Of a DNA stretch of 64,000 nucleotides, positions 12,190 to 23,640 are shown one piece after another. Numbering within the stretch: position 1 is the first letter of the stretch; each line of letters begins with the position of its first letter. The position numbers were made by a program, and so were the translations under genes. The notes under the pieces were generated by a model. That model had not been told where the DNA came from. It ran no database searches and saw only the letters and a list, made by a program, of their open reading frames with translations. Source of the stretch: Rapana venosa (Eukaryota > Mollusca > Gastropoda > Neogastropoda > Muricidae); NCBI GenBank assembly GCA_028751875.1, contig CM054134.1, forward strand, positions 51,816,812 through 51,880,811, given 5' to 3'.

Positions 12190-14251
12190 GTATTTTGTGC
12201 CCGGTATTTTAAAAAAAAATGTTTATCTCTTCCTTTTTTTTGTACACCAAAGGAACTCTCTCTCTCCTCTCTTCCCTCTCTCTCTTCCCTCTCTCTGTGC
12301 AATTTCCCAGGAGGGGCAAGTGGTCTGCCCCCGGCCTCAGCCAAACACTTCAATTCGGGAGCTCATTTTTGTAATGAGCTTCTGGTTTGTTCTTTTTTCC
12401 CTTAAACCCCAAAAACGGCGTTTCAATTTGTTTGCTTTACAAATTCGCACAAAAAAAATACCATACATAGTTTTTATTTATTATTATTTTATAAAAAATA
12501 AAAGGGATCTTTAACATGCAGTTTGATCTTCTCATAATGTTATAACAAAAAGGAATTAAGGCCCGGGGAAACCTGCCCCTAAAGTTTACAATAAAAAGAA
12601 AAACCCTTCCCCCTTAAATTCATCAGACGTCCCCACGGTTTTAAAACCCCCCCGAACAAAAATTTTTTTTTTGAAAACCCTTTTTTCCTTTCCAAACTTG
12701 TTGGACTTACCTGACCCGACCGACTGAGACCATCATACAAACCCCCAGGCGGGTTTTTCCTCTTTCAGGGCAGATGGTGTCCCATCGCGCGGGGGTGAGC
12801 CGTTATGGCGATGGCACTGTGTACGGGGCAACATGGTCCCATCCCACGCACACCACACCACGGGCACTGCATCCCACCATCAGCTCCCCGCCGACAACTC
12901 CCCTCTTTCTCCCCCAACCCTGCCACAAAAACCCGGTTTTTGTTTTTTTTGGAGGCGGGGAGGGGAATTTTTTCTAACTCAAAATTACTATCTTTCACTT
13001 TTTAAGATATTTTTTAATTTCAATGGCCCGACCAAGTAAATATATGGGGGGGGTTTCTGTTTTTTTTCCATATTAATTCCCAAGAAAACAAGATCCCCTT
13101 TTATCTGATTCTGATCCCTTTGTATTTTGGGTTTCATCGAGAATTGAACTCAGGGCATCAAGCCCCAAGTACACAAAGGGAAAATTTTCCTTTTTGGGAG
13201 TGTAAAAAAAGGGTATTTTTTTAATTTTTGCAAAAAGCATGCCAAATTTGTTGGTTTTTCGCTTGTGAAAGCCGAATTTGGGTTAAATTCCACACTAAAA
13301 TACCAAACCATTTTGGGGAATAAAATATGCATGTGAAGGGGGGGTTTTAAGTGGATGGAAAAAGGGGTTAGGTAGAACCTTTGTTTTTATTGGTTTATTT
13401 GTCTTTAATTAATTTAAAACCCCTAAAATTTTGGAAATTTTTTTTAAAACTTTGAGGAGAGTTTAAAAAAAAAAAATTTTTTGGGGGCAATTTATGGTTT
13501 GCAGTGTGTGTGGGGTGTGTGGGTGGTGTGTGTGTGTGGTTTGAGTGTGGTGTGTGGTGTGTGTTGTGTGTGGTGTGCAGTGTTCTGGGCGTGTCTATGC
13601 TGTAGTTTTAAGTTGTGTGTAAAATTTATGAAAACCATATTTGTCAGCTTCATCTCTGGAAATTTCATCTTTAACATAATTTCAATCTTAAACAATACTT
13701 TTCAATCTGAAGAGTTTGTTTAAACGCGCTCAAACCCTAAAATGATTTTCCCAAAAAGCGAATAACATTTACATAAAGTCCTACTCATTTAAACAAACAG
13801 CCCACACAATTTAACCCGCGCACGTGAAAAACACCCCAATATCCTCAGGGGTTTCTTATTTTGCATTGACAATATTGGCGATGGTGGGCAAGAGTAGGGG
13901 AACTGGTCGTTACACAGATCGTAAATCCCAACACACCCCATTTGGTGTATAACACCTCTGTTCACTTACAAAAAAGGGGCCGGTTTTTTTAGAAACTCTT
14001 CGTTTTGTTTTTGCATCGAAACGAAAAAAAGTAAGCAACAATTGAATTCCTCTTTGTAAGGTAAAGCCAAAAAACTGAATATCTTATTTTATTCTCCCCT
14101 GACCCCCCCCCCCTCTCTCTCTCTCTATTCACCCCTCTCTCTTCTCTCTCTCTCTCTCCTCCTCCCCAAGTCTAGATAACTTTAAAATTTTATCAGCAAA
14201 CTTTTTTTCATTAATCTCAGTCATCCCGCAATTTACCCCCCTTCTAATGCT
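12190..14251. other. No gene recognised; low-complexity and noisy sequence
   Basis: CT-rich blocks occur at 12258-12300 and 14112-14162 and a GT-rich block at 13500-13590. The rest is homopolymer-rich. If the receptor gene continues upstream, its 5' exons would be expected on this side, but none could be read. Confidence 0.5.
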
Positions 14252-17200
14252 CCCCCGGGGGACTCCCGGGAAGTTTAAGTAGATTGCAGAAAGGATCTTC
14301 CCCCCCCAGCATGTCTAAGGGGCGCTGGGGAACCCCCCTCCAGGGGGGGGGTTTGGGGCACAGGCTAACAACCCGCCCAAAAAAAAAGAGCGTTCAGAAA
14401 CACAACAGAGAAAATTATACTTTTGCGTGCGAAGAACCCCCCCAGTGAGACTCGAAATGAATGCTACAGCCAAAGCAGGGGGAAGCAACCAGCAGGAAAG
14501 CAAACCTGAACCCACCAAAAAGACAGACTAGACATTGGAAGTGAGGACATGTATGAGACGGGCAAGCGGGAAGGGGTTCATTAGAGGGGGAAAAGATTAA
14601 AACCCCTTTCCCCTGGGTAGCGAGAGTGATGGACATTCGGGGAAAAGTGAGAACCACCCCCCGGAGAAACCGCCCTCTACTCGGGAGAGAACGACCCCCC
14701 GAGGGGAGTTACATATCCTCAAAAAAAGGCTTTGAGCGATGCCTTATGAGGGAAACCCATCAACAGAGATAATGTGCAACTGAAGGGGAAGACACTCAAC
14801 ATCACCATTCCATCTACGCACCAAACCCAAAAACACAGCGTGAGAGCAAAATGAATTTTAACCCCCCTCAGGGTGGGTGTGGCGGGGTTCTACCCCTTTT
14901 GGGCCCAAAATTTTTTCCCCATCCTTTAGCAGATGGTGGTCTGGGCCCGCTGTCTTTCGGATGAACGATAAACCGGGGTCCCGTGTGTTACAAAAAAATT
15001 TCAGCGCACTAAAAAACCACGGCAAAAAGGGGAATTGTCCCGGGGCAAAATTTTTAAAAAAAAGCCACTCTGATAGGGAAAAAAATACAGTTGCAGCCCA
15101 AAAGAAAAAAAAAAAAAAAGAAAAAAAAAAAGGGTGGCGCTCTCTTGGGCGACCCGCTCTCCCCCGGGGAACACCCAAATTTCACCCCAGAAAAATTCGT
15201 GATTAAAGTGGTATAAAATAAAAAAATAAAAAAAAAAAGGTAAGTGGAGAGATCTCTCCGGGATGTGAAAAACCAAAAAAATGCGGAGTCGGAGCGATCA
15301 TCACCTGGTGACACCACACCAAAAACTGAAAAAGAAACCAAGACAACCACCAAGCGCGTTTGATCCCCGCGATTGAGGGGACCCCAACGTGAAGTCTGCT
15401 TTCTCAACGACTGAGGAACAGATTCCACACCCGCAAACATGAAAGAACGCAGACATAGATACAACATGGAAGCAGATTTTAAAAACTGTACACTGGAACA
15501 GCAAGGCAACCGGCCACCCAAAAGAAGAAGACCAAAAATGACGGTCCAAAAAACCCTCAATGCCCAAAAAAAGAAGAGAGATCAAAAAGTCTGAAGTAAA
15601 GTCCCCAGGGTTTTTCGAGAGAGGCAGGAAGAGTTGTACAGAGGGCCACGGGAAGTGAAGAGACTCGCACGCCGGAAAAAGAGGAACCATGGCCAGGGCA
15701 GTGGGCAAAAGAGGCGGGGCCCCCAAAGGAGAGCAAGGGAGATTAAAAATCACCAAGAAAGTAGCAAAAAATTTTAAGAGGACGCTGGGGGCCCAAATCA
15801 GAGACGAAAAGGGAAACGTTGACAACAGAGAAAGAGCAAGAAGAAAGATGGGCTAAATACCCCAAAAGTTCTCAACCACCACCACCTGGAAAGCCGAAAA
15901 TCCAGAAGCACAAAAGACTTAGCTTTTGACGTAAAACCCCCAAAAAAGGAAAGAGATAGTGGCTGCCATCAAAGACCTCAAAAACGGAAAAGTCCCAGGC
16001 CAGGCCCCCCCAACCTTTCCGAACGTTAAAGGCAGATTCTAAATAGCAGCGCATACTGCAACCACGTTCACACTGCATGGAAAACAAAAAGTCCCTGATG
16101 TTTGGGGACCAAGGGAGGTTAGTCAAACCCCCAAGAAAGGAACCCCTGACGACTGCAACAACGGAGGGGAATCACTCTTTTGTCGTGCCAACAAGATACG
16201 GGCCCAAGGTCATATCAAAAGAAATCGGGGCGCTGTGGACGAGCTTTGAAAAGGGAACAAGCGGGGGTCAGGAAGCAACGAGGTGTATGCCCAGATATTC
16301 AGCTCAGAAACCATCAACAGTGCCAGAGGGGCAAAGACAACTGTATGTGAACTTCGGGATTTTTGAAAAGGATTTGACAGCATACCAGAGACCCCTTTTG
16401 GGAGTATTTTCGACACTTTGCACCCACCGAAACGGGTACACCTTATCAAAAGCTTCTATGACAATTCAGAGCTCTGTGGGCCATAGCAACACTGTCTCAA
16501 ATCAAGGAGTAAGAAAAGGATTTGTGTCCAGTTTTTCTTCTCGGGCCCATTGAGGGGGTGTAGGAAAACACAGAAGACACCCCCAAGGGGAGGACGCTGG
16601 ACCTGTTCCATCACTAACCCCTTTGACTTGCGATCCCCGGGCGCTGCTGTCCCCACACACACCAACTACCCCAGGAGAAACCCAGACCCCAAAAAAAAGG
16701 GGGGGACAGAAGGGGGGTTTTTGGGGTTTAGCACCAAAAAACGAGACAATGTCGCTCAATTAAACACCCACCCCTGTGAAAAGTGAAGGAAAAGACCTCG
16801 CCAACAGACAATTCACATACCTTGGCAGCCATCAAAAACCAAGGGCCACAAAAAAAAAAAAACAGACTGGGCAAGGCCAGGGAAAGTTTTTAGGGAGATG
16901 AACAATAAGGAGATAACTCAGTACAGCACCACACCCAACTGAAGCTATACCCGACTTGTTGTGTCTACCTCCTGTACGGTCGGTTTCTGGAGGATGCGGG
17001 AATGGATCTTACCCCAAAAACGATCCTTCACCCAATCCTGCGAAGATTTTCCCCGGGTCTTTTTGGCAGAGAAGACTCCCCAAAGAAACCTACTACGGAG
17101 ATGCGGCAAGAAGACATGGGAACCATCATCACCAACACGGTTTGGGGAAATGGATTGGGCCAAACCTCCCAAGAGACCCCCAGTCAAACGCAAGAACAGC

Positions 17201-17369
17201 ATTCACGGACCCCCAAGGGAAAAGAAAGAAAGGAAGACCAAAAGCACGTGGAAAGAACAAAATTTAGATGAAGGGCCTGCCACCTTTGGGATGTGACAGG
17301 TTTCCCAAAAGCAGGGTGGGAAACGCTTTGTTTCGCCCTACACACCGCGGGTGTAATGGCTAATGATAG
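14252..17369 (+). mobile_element. RTE-like LINE, copy B, broken
   Basis: This is the same family as the minus-strand copy at 19532-22635, in the opposite orientation. It starts at the family's 5' end (GGGGGACTCCCGGG), passes through the endonuclease and reverse transcriptase regions, and ends CACCGCGGGTGTAATGGCTAATGATAG, close to the tail of the other copy. Homopolymer indels break the frame about every 50-100 bases, so no protein is made from this sequence as written. Roughly 300 bp of the endonuclease region seen in the other copy is missing, and a SINE-B sits at that point (14860-15237). Confidence 0.85.
14860..15237 (+). mobile_element. SINE-B nested in the LINE
   Basis: It holds the central block CTGTCTTTCGGATGAACG, then ACCGGGGTCCCGTGTG, and the 3' block GGTGGCGCTCTC with GAATTT-like text, ending TAAAGTGGTATAAAATAAAA. 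The LINE sequence resumes immediately after it at AAGTGGAGAGATCTC. Confidence 0.75.
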
Positions 17370-17372
17370 AGA

Positions 17373-18384
17373 TCTCTAATTTTCGCAGCAAATACACCAC
17401 ACAAAAGGTTTGCAAATAGTCTTATTTGGGTTTTGGGGTGTGTGTGGGGTGGTGTGTGGGTTTTAGTGGAGTGCTGGTGTATGATGTTTGTGTTGTTTGG
17501 TGTGGTGTTGTGGGTGTGTGTGTGTGTGTGGTGTGTGTTTTGGGGTGTGTGGGGGGTTTGCAAAAAACCCAGTTGACTTTTCTCTCTTCTTTTGGATACC
17601 CAAAGGCATGGAAAAGCCTGGTCTTCTCCCGTGCTTTTAAAACTCCAGGAGGTTCCGGTTGGCTTCCCGATACATTCCGACTTTAAGCGCTCATTCCTTG
17701 TAAGGATGCTGTGGTTGTTTGGTTTCGTAACCACCAAAAAATGACTGAATTACAGGATTTTTAACATCTAAATTTTTATCTTTTGCATGTGTTTTATAAA
17801 ATGCATAAAGGACTTAATTGAAATTGACCTGGAATCAAAAAATCCTTTCCCTTAATTTACAAAACTCCTGCAGATATTTGAACCCTGACATCATTGACCC
17901 ACAAATTAAAAATCACCGGCTAGCATCCATCATGTTTTTTCTTTTTTACAAATTCTTGTTTAAACAACTGATGACTCAAGCTGAAACATTAAAACACTAA
18001 ACTCAGTAAACAAGAAAGCTTTAAGAACAGAGAACTTATGAAAAGGCTACGTAAACCAACTACTCTTTATTCAGACGCACGCGACCTGCCACTGGTGATG
18101 CAGTTATGCAGACATGCAATCGTCTCACAGGTTTCATTCTTTGAAACTGACTTTGCCGCAGTTTGACAAATATTGCATATCAAACCTGAACAAAAAAACA
18201 TAGTAAATGTAATTAGTGATTGATAAAAAAAAAATCAATCGTAGCAATAAAGCATAAGTGATTATGAAAAATAGTGCATTATCAATCATCTGATACAATG
18301 TACAGCTGATTTCATAATAAATGCTTAAAAAAATTTTCTGCAATTTCGTGCATAAAATATAGACAACTTTAAGAACTTCTTCTA
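17373..18384. other. No gene recognised; GT-rich block and AT-rich DNA
   Basis: The stretch at 17434-17560 is a degenerate GT/GGT repeat. From 17700 to 18384 the DNA is AT-rich, of normal quality, and shows no exon or repeat I can name. Confidence 0.5.
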
Positions 18385-18620
18385 ATGCTCAGACAGCAAC
18401 TATTGTTTTTTGTAATATTCAATGAGTGAAAATGTGTTGTGCTGCTGTTAAGCCCCTGACAAGTCAGGCCCAGCCCATCCAATTTCTGCATGGGAGAGAA
18501 CTGTTATCTTTGAAGTCTTTCCGAAAAATTGCAGGAGAATGGACCAAAAAGGAAAAATGGCAGAAAACAGACAAGGAGGTGGCAGGAAGAAACAAAGAGA
18601 GGGATAAATTAGAACACAGG
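18385..18620 (-). mobile_element. SINE-D copy
   Basis: On the minus strand it carries GGCCTGACTTGTCAGG, GGCTTAACAGCAGC and an ATAGTTGCTGTCTGAGC-like segment shared with the copies at 45985(-), 49185(+) and 50190(+). The 5' part holds a purine-rich AGAGGGATAA stretch also seen near the 46 kb copy. Confidence 0.55.
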
Positions 18621-18959
18621 GAATTCCTATGGGGATGCTATTGATATGGACAGGCCCTGGCATCTCCACAGGGAATCTTTAAGAACAGTATTATTGTCTA
18701 TCCTTAGTATTACTATTTAGTATTACTATTAGGCATTAGTTTTGGCATAACTATATAAAAAGATGTCAACAGTGTAAAATCTACTAAATTAGTCTTTCAC
18801 TTTCTTTTCAGTTTATCAGAGATATGTAATTTTTTAAAATCCATTCTTTGATCATTGTAAAATCCCTCAGATTTCTGGAAAAAAAAGAATGTATTATGTA
18901 TAACAGAAAGTTGCTTATGTGAATCAGAAAGAAGAATGTGTGAATGAAGTGAACGGAAG

Positions 18960-19257
18960 TGTGTGAAAGAATGATATGAGTGTGGGACAATGTGAATCTG
19001 AAACAACAGTGAAAGACTGATAATTCTGAATGTATGAATGTAACCAAGTGAATAATGGAAATCAGGAAGAACATGTCGGATGTCCATGTACAAAGGATAA
19101 GTATGAATAATATGAACGGATTTCTGTAAAAGAATGATGTGTGTGTATGTATGTGGATGATGTGAATTTGAACTAATTGTATCTATAGAGAAGAATATAT
19201 AAATAAATATAACCAAGTGAATAACATAGATCAGGAAGAACTATGTCCATGTAAAAT
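18960..19257. repeat. Imperfect tandem duplication, unit about 165 bp
   Basis: The segments at about 18968-19094 and 19131-19257 share the order AGAATGATATGAGTG/AGAATGATGTGTGTG, GATGTGAATTTGAA-like text, TAACCAAGTGAATAA, ATCAGGAAGAAC and TGTCCATGTA. They are diverged and non-coding. Confidence 0.55.
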
Positions 19258-19324
19258 ATAAAAAAAAGCATTAGTTTTGACACCTGAATGCAATGGTGCT
19301 TTGGTAGACCTATTTATTTATTAC

Positions 19325-19520
19325 TTTATTTTATTCTTTTATTTTGAGGATAATGGAATAAGCACTCATGCTTTTTCGCCCAATCCCCGTGTGTATGCAT
19401 TTGTGTAAATTTTTGTCAATCGTTCCACCGGAAAAATGCCCTACTCTTCAAAAAAGCGGAATGGGTTTTAATGTGTGTGCAAGATGTTCTGTGTGCGTAG
19501 CTTCTGTGTGCTCTCATAGT
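19325..19520 (-). mobile_element. SINE-A 3' part, adjoining the LINE insertion
   Basis: The family signature appears on the minus strand: GAGGATAATGGAATAAGCAC in the + sequence, then the block with CACCGG and CCCTACTCTTC, then ATGTGTGTGCAAGATGTTCTG. The tRNA-like 5' end is absent. The LINE at 19532 was inserted next to it. Confidence 0.75.
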
Positions 19521-19531
19521 CATACCCATCT
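19521..19531. repeat. Left target-site duplication of LINE copy A
   Basis: CATACCCATCT here is repeated exactly at 22636-22646, directly outside the other end of the element. Confidence 0.9.
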
Positions 19532-19542
19532 CATCATCATCA

Positions 19543-21244
19543 TTAGCCATTACACCCAGCGGTGTGTAGGGCAGCAGCAAAGCGCTTCCACTCCTGCCTA
19601 TTCTGGGCCAACCTAGTCACTGATCCCCAAGAGTGCTGCATGGCCTTTATCTCACTTTCTACAGTTCTTCTCCACGTTGCTTTTGGTCTTCCTTTCTTTC
19701 TCCTTCCTTCTGGGGTCAAGTGCAATGCTGTTCTTGTGATTGACTGTGGGTCTCTTCGGAGGATGTGCCCAATCCACTTCCACCGTCGTCTGGTGATTAT
19801 GGTTCCCATGTCTTCTTGCCTGCATCTCCGTAGTAGGTCTTCATTGGAGATCTTCTCTGGCCAAAAAATCCGGAGAATTCTTCGCAGGCATATGGTGTGG
19901 AAGGATCGAAGTTGGTGCTGTACTTTGATCTCCAGATATTGTTCATCTCCCTAAACACATTCCTGGCCTTGCCCAGTCTGTTGTGGATGTCTTCTTTTGT
20001 GCCGCCCTCTGGTTTGATGATGCTGCAAAGGTATGTGAACTTGTCTGTCTGGCGCAGGTCAGTTCCATTCACTTTCACAGGGGCTGGTGTGTTCACATTG
20101 AGCGACATTGTCTCCGTTTTCTTGGTGCTAATACGAAGCCCCACTTGCTGTCCGAATGTTTGGAGTCTGTGGTCTTCTCCTGGATATGTTGGTGTGTGTG
20201 GGACAGCAGAGCCAGGTCATCCGCAAAGTCAAGGTCTTAGTGTTGAGAACAGGCTCCAGCGAATCCCTCTTGGGGTGACTTCTGTTGTTTCCTATCACCC
20301 AATCAATGGCCAGATTGAAGAGAACTGCTGACATCACACATCCTTGTCTTACCCCAGTCTTGATTCGAAGACAGTGTTGCTATGGCCCACAGCGCATCTG
20401 AAGTTGTCATAGAAGCTTTGTTTAAGGTGTACCAGTTTCGATGGGATGCCATAGTGTTGAAGGATACTCCAAAGGCTGTCTCTGTGTATGCTGTCAAATG
20501 CCTTTTCGAAGTCACAAAATTCACATACAGTTGTCTTTGCCACTCTGTGCACTGTTCGATGATGTTTCTGAGCGTGAATATCTGGTCTATACATCCTCGT
20601 TGCTTCCTGAAACCTGCTTGTTCTTTCCTCAAAGCATCGTCCACAGCGTCTGATATTCTTCTGATGATGACCTTGGCCAGTATCTTGCTTGGCACAGACA
20701 AAAGAGTGATTCCCCTCCAGTTGTTGCAGTTGCTCAGGGTTCCTTTCTTGGGGATTTTGACTATCACTCCTTAAGTCCTTTGGTCCAATCATCAGGTACT
20801 TTTTCGTTCTTCCATGCAGCTGTGAACAGTGGCTGCTAGTTCAGAATCTGCCTTGAACAGTTCGGCACCAAGGTTGTCCTGGCCTGGTGACTTGCCGTTC
20901 TTGAGAGTCTTGATGGCAGCCACTATCTCTTCCTTTGTTGGGGGGTTGACGTCAATGTCTAAGTCTTTTGTAGCTTCTGGGATGTCGGCTGTCTCGTCAG
21001 GTGGTGGTCGGTTGAGAACTTCCTGGAAGTGTTCAGCCCATCTTTCTTCTTGCTCTTTCTCTGTTGTCAACAGTTTCCCTTGTCTGTCCCTGATTGGTCC
21101 CCAAGCGCTCCTCTTAAATTTGTTGCATACTTTCTTGGTGATCTTGTAGACTCTCCCTTGCTCTCCTTGGGCCGCCGCCTCTTCTGCCTCAGCTGCCAGC
21201 TGGTCCATGGTTTCTCTCTTGTCACGGCGTGCGAGTCTCTTCAC
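19543..21244 (-). pseudogene. LINE reverse transcriptase and C-terminal domain, frameshifted
   Basis: Successive frames give the pre-RT segment with TLKNGKSPGQDNLGAE (20792-21244), the RT core with NWRGITLLSVPSKILAKVI and EQAGFRKQRGC (20303-20767), the DFEKAFDSIHR block that holds the first catalytic Asp (20349-20792 frame), a GLRISTKKTE segment (19797-20144) and the C-terminal RRWKWIGHILRRD with GRPKATWRRTVE (19543-19809). Breaks lie near 20790, 20500 and 20150-20300; the palm motif with the paired Asp falls near a break. As written no complete polymerase is encoded. Confidence 0.85.
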
Positions 21245-22400
21245 TGTACAACTCTTCCTGCCTCTCTCGTAGCCATGGAGACTTTACTTGCAGAAGTCTC
21301 TTCTTGATCTCTCTTCTTTCTTTGATGGCATCGAGGGTCTCTTGTTGGATCCAGTCATTGTTAGTCTTCTTCTTTTGATGGCCGATGTTGTCCTTGCTGC
21401 TCTCAGTGTACAGTTTACAGATCTGCTTCCATGTCGTATCTATGTCATGCTGTTCTGTCATGTTCTGCAGGATGTGGAATCTGTTCCTCAGATCGTTGAC
21501 GAATGCAGACTTCACTTTGGTGTCTCTCAATCGCTGAGTATCAAATCGCGCTTGAGTGGATGGTCTTGTGTTTTTCTTCAGTTTCATCTGGATGTGTGCT
21601 GTCACCAGGTGATGATCGCTCCCGACATCCGCACTTTGCTTGGTTCTCACATCCAGAAGAGATCTTCTCCACTTATTGATCATCAGATGGTCAATCTGGT
21701 TCATATCTCTCCCATTTGGCGACGCCCAAGTCAGTTTGTGGATGTCCCGGTGCGTGAATAGGGTCCCTCCTATCACTAAGTTGTTCATGGCGCAGAACTC
21801 CACAAGTCTCTCCCCGTTGTCATTTCTGTTCCCCACCCCATGTTTTCCCATGACTCTCTCATAGTCGGTGTTGTCACTTCCGACCTTGGCATTGAGGTCC
21901 CCCATGATGACGATGAGGTCATGGCGTGGGGCTTTCTCTGTCTCTGACTGCAGCTGGTGGTAGAAGTCATCTTTGCTCTCATCGTTGCTGTTGTTGGTTG
22001 GTGCGTAGCACTGGATGATGGTGATGTTGATGTGCCTACCCTTCAGTCTCGCACTCATTAGTCTGCTGTTGATGGGCTTCCACTCCATAAGGCATCGCTC
22101 AACGCCTTTCTTGAGGATGATGGCAACTCCCTCGTGGTGCTGGTCGTCATCTCTCCCAGAGTAGAGGACGGTTTCTCCGGTGGTGGTTCTCACTCTCCCA
22201 GATCCAGTCCATCTACTCTCGCTTACTCCTAGGACATGGAGGTTGAATCTTCTCATCTCTAATGTTACCTGTGCCAGCTTGCCCATCTCATACATCGTCC
22301 TTACGTTCCAATGTCCTAGTCTGATCTTAGTTTTGGTGGTGTTCAGGTCTTCCCTTATCCTGCTGGTAGCTTCCTCTCGGCTTTGGCCAACAGCATTCAT
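21222..22400 (-). CDS. LINE endonuclease (apurinic/EEP family) and linker
   Basis: This is a 392-residue frame opening with a true ATG. It shows the exonuclease-endonuclease-phosphatase motifs in order: GHWNVRTM near residue 30, SESRWTG, QCYAPTNN, IMGDLNAKVG, NQIDHLMI and GSDHHLVTA. These carry the catalytic Asn, Glu, Asp-Asn and the terminal Ser-Asp-His. The enzyme nicks target DNA to prime reverse transcription. After about residue 250 comes a charged linker that should run on into the reverse transcriptase. The frame ends early at 21222 and reading resumes in another frame at about 21244, pointing to a one- or two-base indel there. Confidence 0.88.
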   Translation of the reverse strand: MNAVGQSREEATSRIREDLNTTKTKIRLGHWNVRTMYEMGKLAQVTLEMRRFNLHVLGVSESRWTGSGRVRTTTGETVLYSGRDDDQHHEGVAIILKKGVERCLMEWKPINSRLMSARLKGRHINITIIQCYAPTNNSNDESKDDFYHQLQSETEKAPRHDLIVIMGDLNAKVGSDNTDYERVMGKHGVGNRNDNGERLVEFCAMNNLVIGGTLFTHRDIHKLTWASPNGRDMNQIDHLMINKWRRSLLDVRTKQSADVGSDHHLVTAHIQMKLKKNTRPSTQARFDTQRLRDTKVKSAFVNDLRNRFHILQNMTEQHDIDTTWKQICKLYTESSKDNIGHQKKKTNNDWIQQETLDAIKERREIKKRLLQVKSPWLRERQEELYSEETRTP

Positions 22401-22635
22401 ACGAGTCTCACTGGACCCGGGAGGTCCTTCGCACGCAAAAGTATAAGTTTTCTTTGTTGCTGTTTCTGTAACTGCTCTTTTTTTTACGGGACAGGGTTGT
22501 TAGCCCTGTGCCCAACCCCCAACCTGGAGGAAGGGTTCCACCTTAGTCGCCTCTTACGACATGCCTGATTGGAGGGCAGGGATCCTATTCTTGCAATACT
22601 TGCTTTGTAAGCATACCCCGGGAGTCCCACGGGGG

Positions 22636-22646
22636 CATACCCATCT
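22636..22646. repeat. Right target-site duplication of LINE copy A
   Basis: CATACCCATCT matches 19521-19531 exactly. Confidence 0.9.
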
Positions 22647-22812
22647 GGTGACAAATTTATACTAAATCTAGTTATGTCACCAACACTGGCAACAGTAACA
22701 CACTTTACACAGCAACAAATAGCACTACATACTAAGCAGGAGCTACAAGACTATAGTATAAAAGTTGCTGTCACAATTTTAAGTTATTGCTGATATTGTT
22801 TGTGAATAAATC

Positions 22813-22879
<67 letters not shown>

Positions 22880-23251
22880 ATGCATACAGTCTATTCACTC
22901 AAGCAATATTATTCCACCCTCACACACATTAAAAAAACAATAACAACAATAATTAAAGCATAAAGTAAGTGTGTGTGTGTGTGTATGTGCCCGCAAGTGA
23001 GTGTGCATGTGTCACTGTGTGTGTGCATGCACAGGTGTGGGAGGGGTGGTGGTAGTGTTTGACTCTTTTGAGTTCAATCAAAGTGACTGAGTAATAAAAT
23101 TCTACAATTTATAAGTTTGTGATATGATAAAATAATGGTAGATTAAGAAATTATCTTGACTTATCAATGACTTCAATCTATTCTGTAAATGATAAATTTC
23201 ATAAGACTTTATAGTTTACTAGTTCATTCTCATTGCCAGTCATTCTAAAGA

Positions 23252-23382
23252 ATGTAAAACAGGATTTTGCACAAAGTGCTGTTGTGACTGTGTCAGTGTG
23301 TGTATGCCTACCATAATAATGTAAAACAGGATTTTGCACAAAGTGCTGTTGTGACTGTGTTAGTGTGTGTGTATGCCTACCA
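23252..23382. repeat. Two-copy tandem repeat, about 70 bp
   Basis: AATGTAAAACAGGATTTTGC and the following CAAAGTGCTGTTGTGACTGTG occur twice, each ending in GTGTGTATGCCTACCAT. The two copies are nearly identical, so the duplication is recent. Confidence 0.85.
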
Positions 23383-23530
23383 TGTGCTTGTGTGTGTGTG
23401 ACTGTACTTGTGTGTGTATATGTGTTTGCTGTGATGTGTAAGCGTCCATGCTTGTTGTGTATTGTGTGTGTTGTTGTGTGTGGTGTGTTGTGTGTTGTGT
23501 GTGTGTGATGAGATGAGAGGAGAGAGTGTG

Positions 23531-23568
<38 letters not shown>

Positions 23569-23569
23569 A

Positions 23570-23640
23570 TGACAATTTCTTTTATTTTGAGGATAATGAA
23601 TAAGCACACATGTGCTTTTTTACATCCAGTCCCCGCCCGT
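23570..23640 (-). mobile_element. SINE-A 3' end fragment
   Basis: Only the last 70 bp of the family are present, next to the GA microsatellite: TTTTGAGGATAATGAATAAG and CTTTTTTACATCCAGTCCC. Confidence 0.7.

Larger units (their letters stand above)
19532..22635 (-). mobile_element. Full-length RTE-like LINE, copy A
   Basis: This non-LTR retrotransposon of about 3.1 kb runs on the minus strand. It has an 11-bp target-site duplication, a 5' leader of about 230 bp (22402-22635), an apurinic-type endonuclease frame (21222-22400), reverse transcriptase and C-terminal segments (19543-21244), and a 3' end of short ATG repeats, typical of the RTE/BovB group, which ends in microsatellites rather than poly-A. 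The intact duplication and good coding quality imply a fairly recent insertion. Three or more frameshifts interrupt the polyprotein, either real or sequencing errors. Confidence 0.9.
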
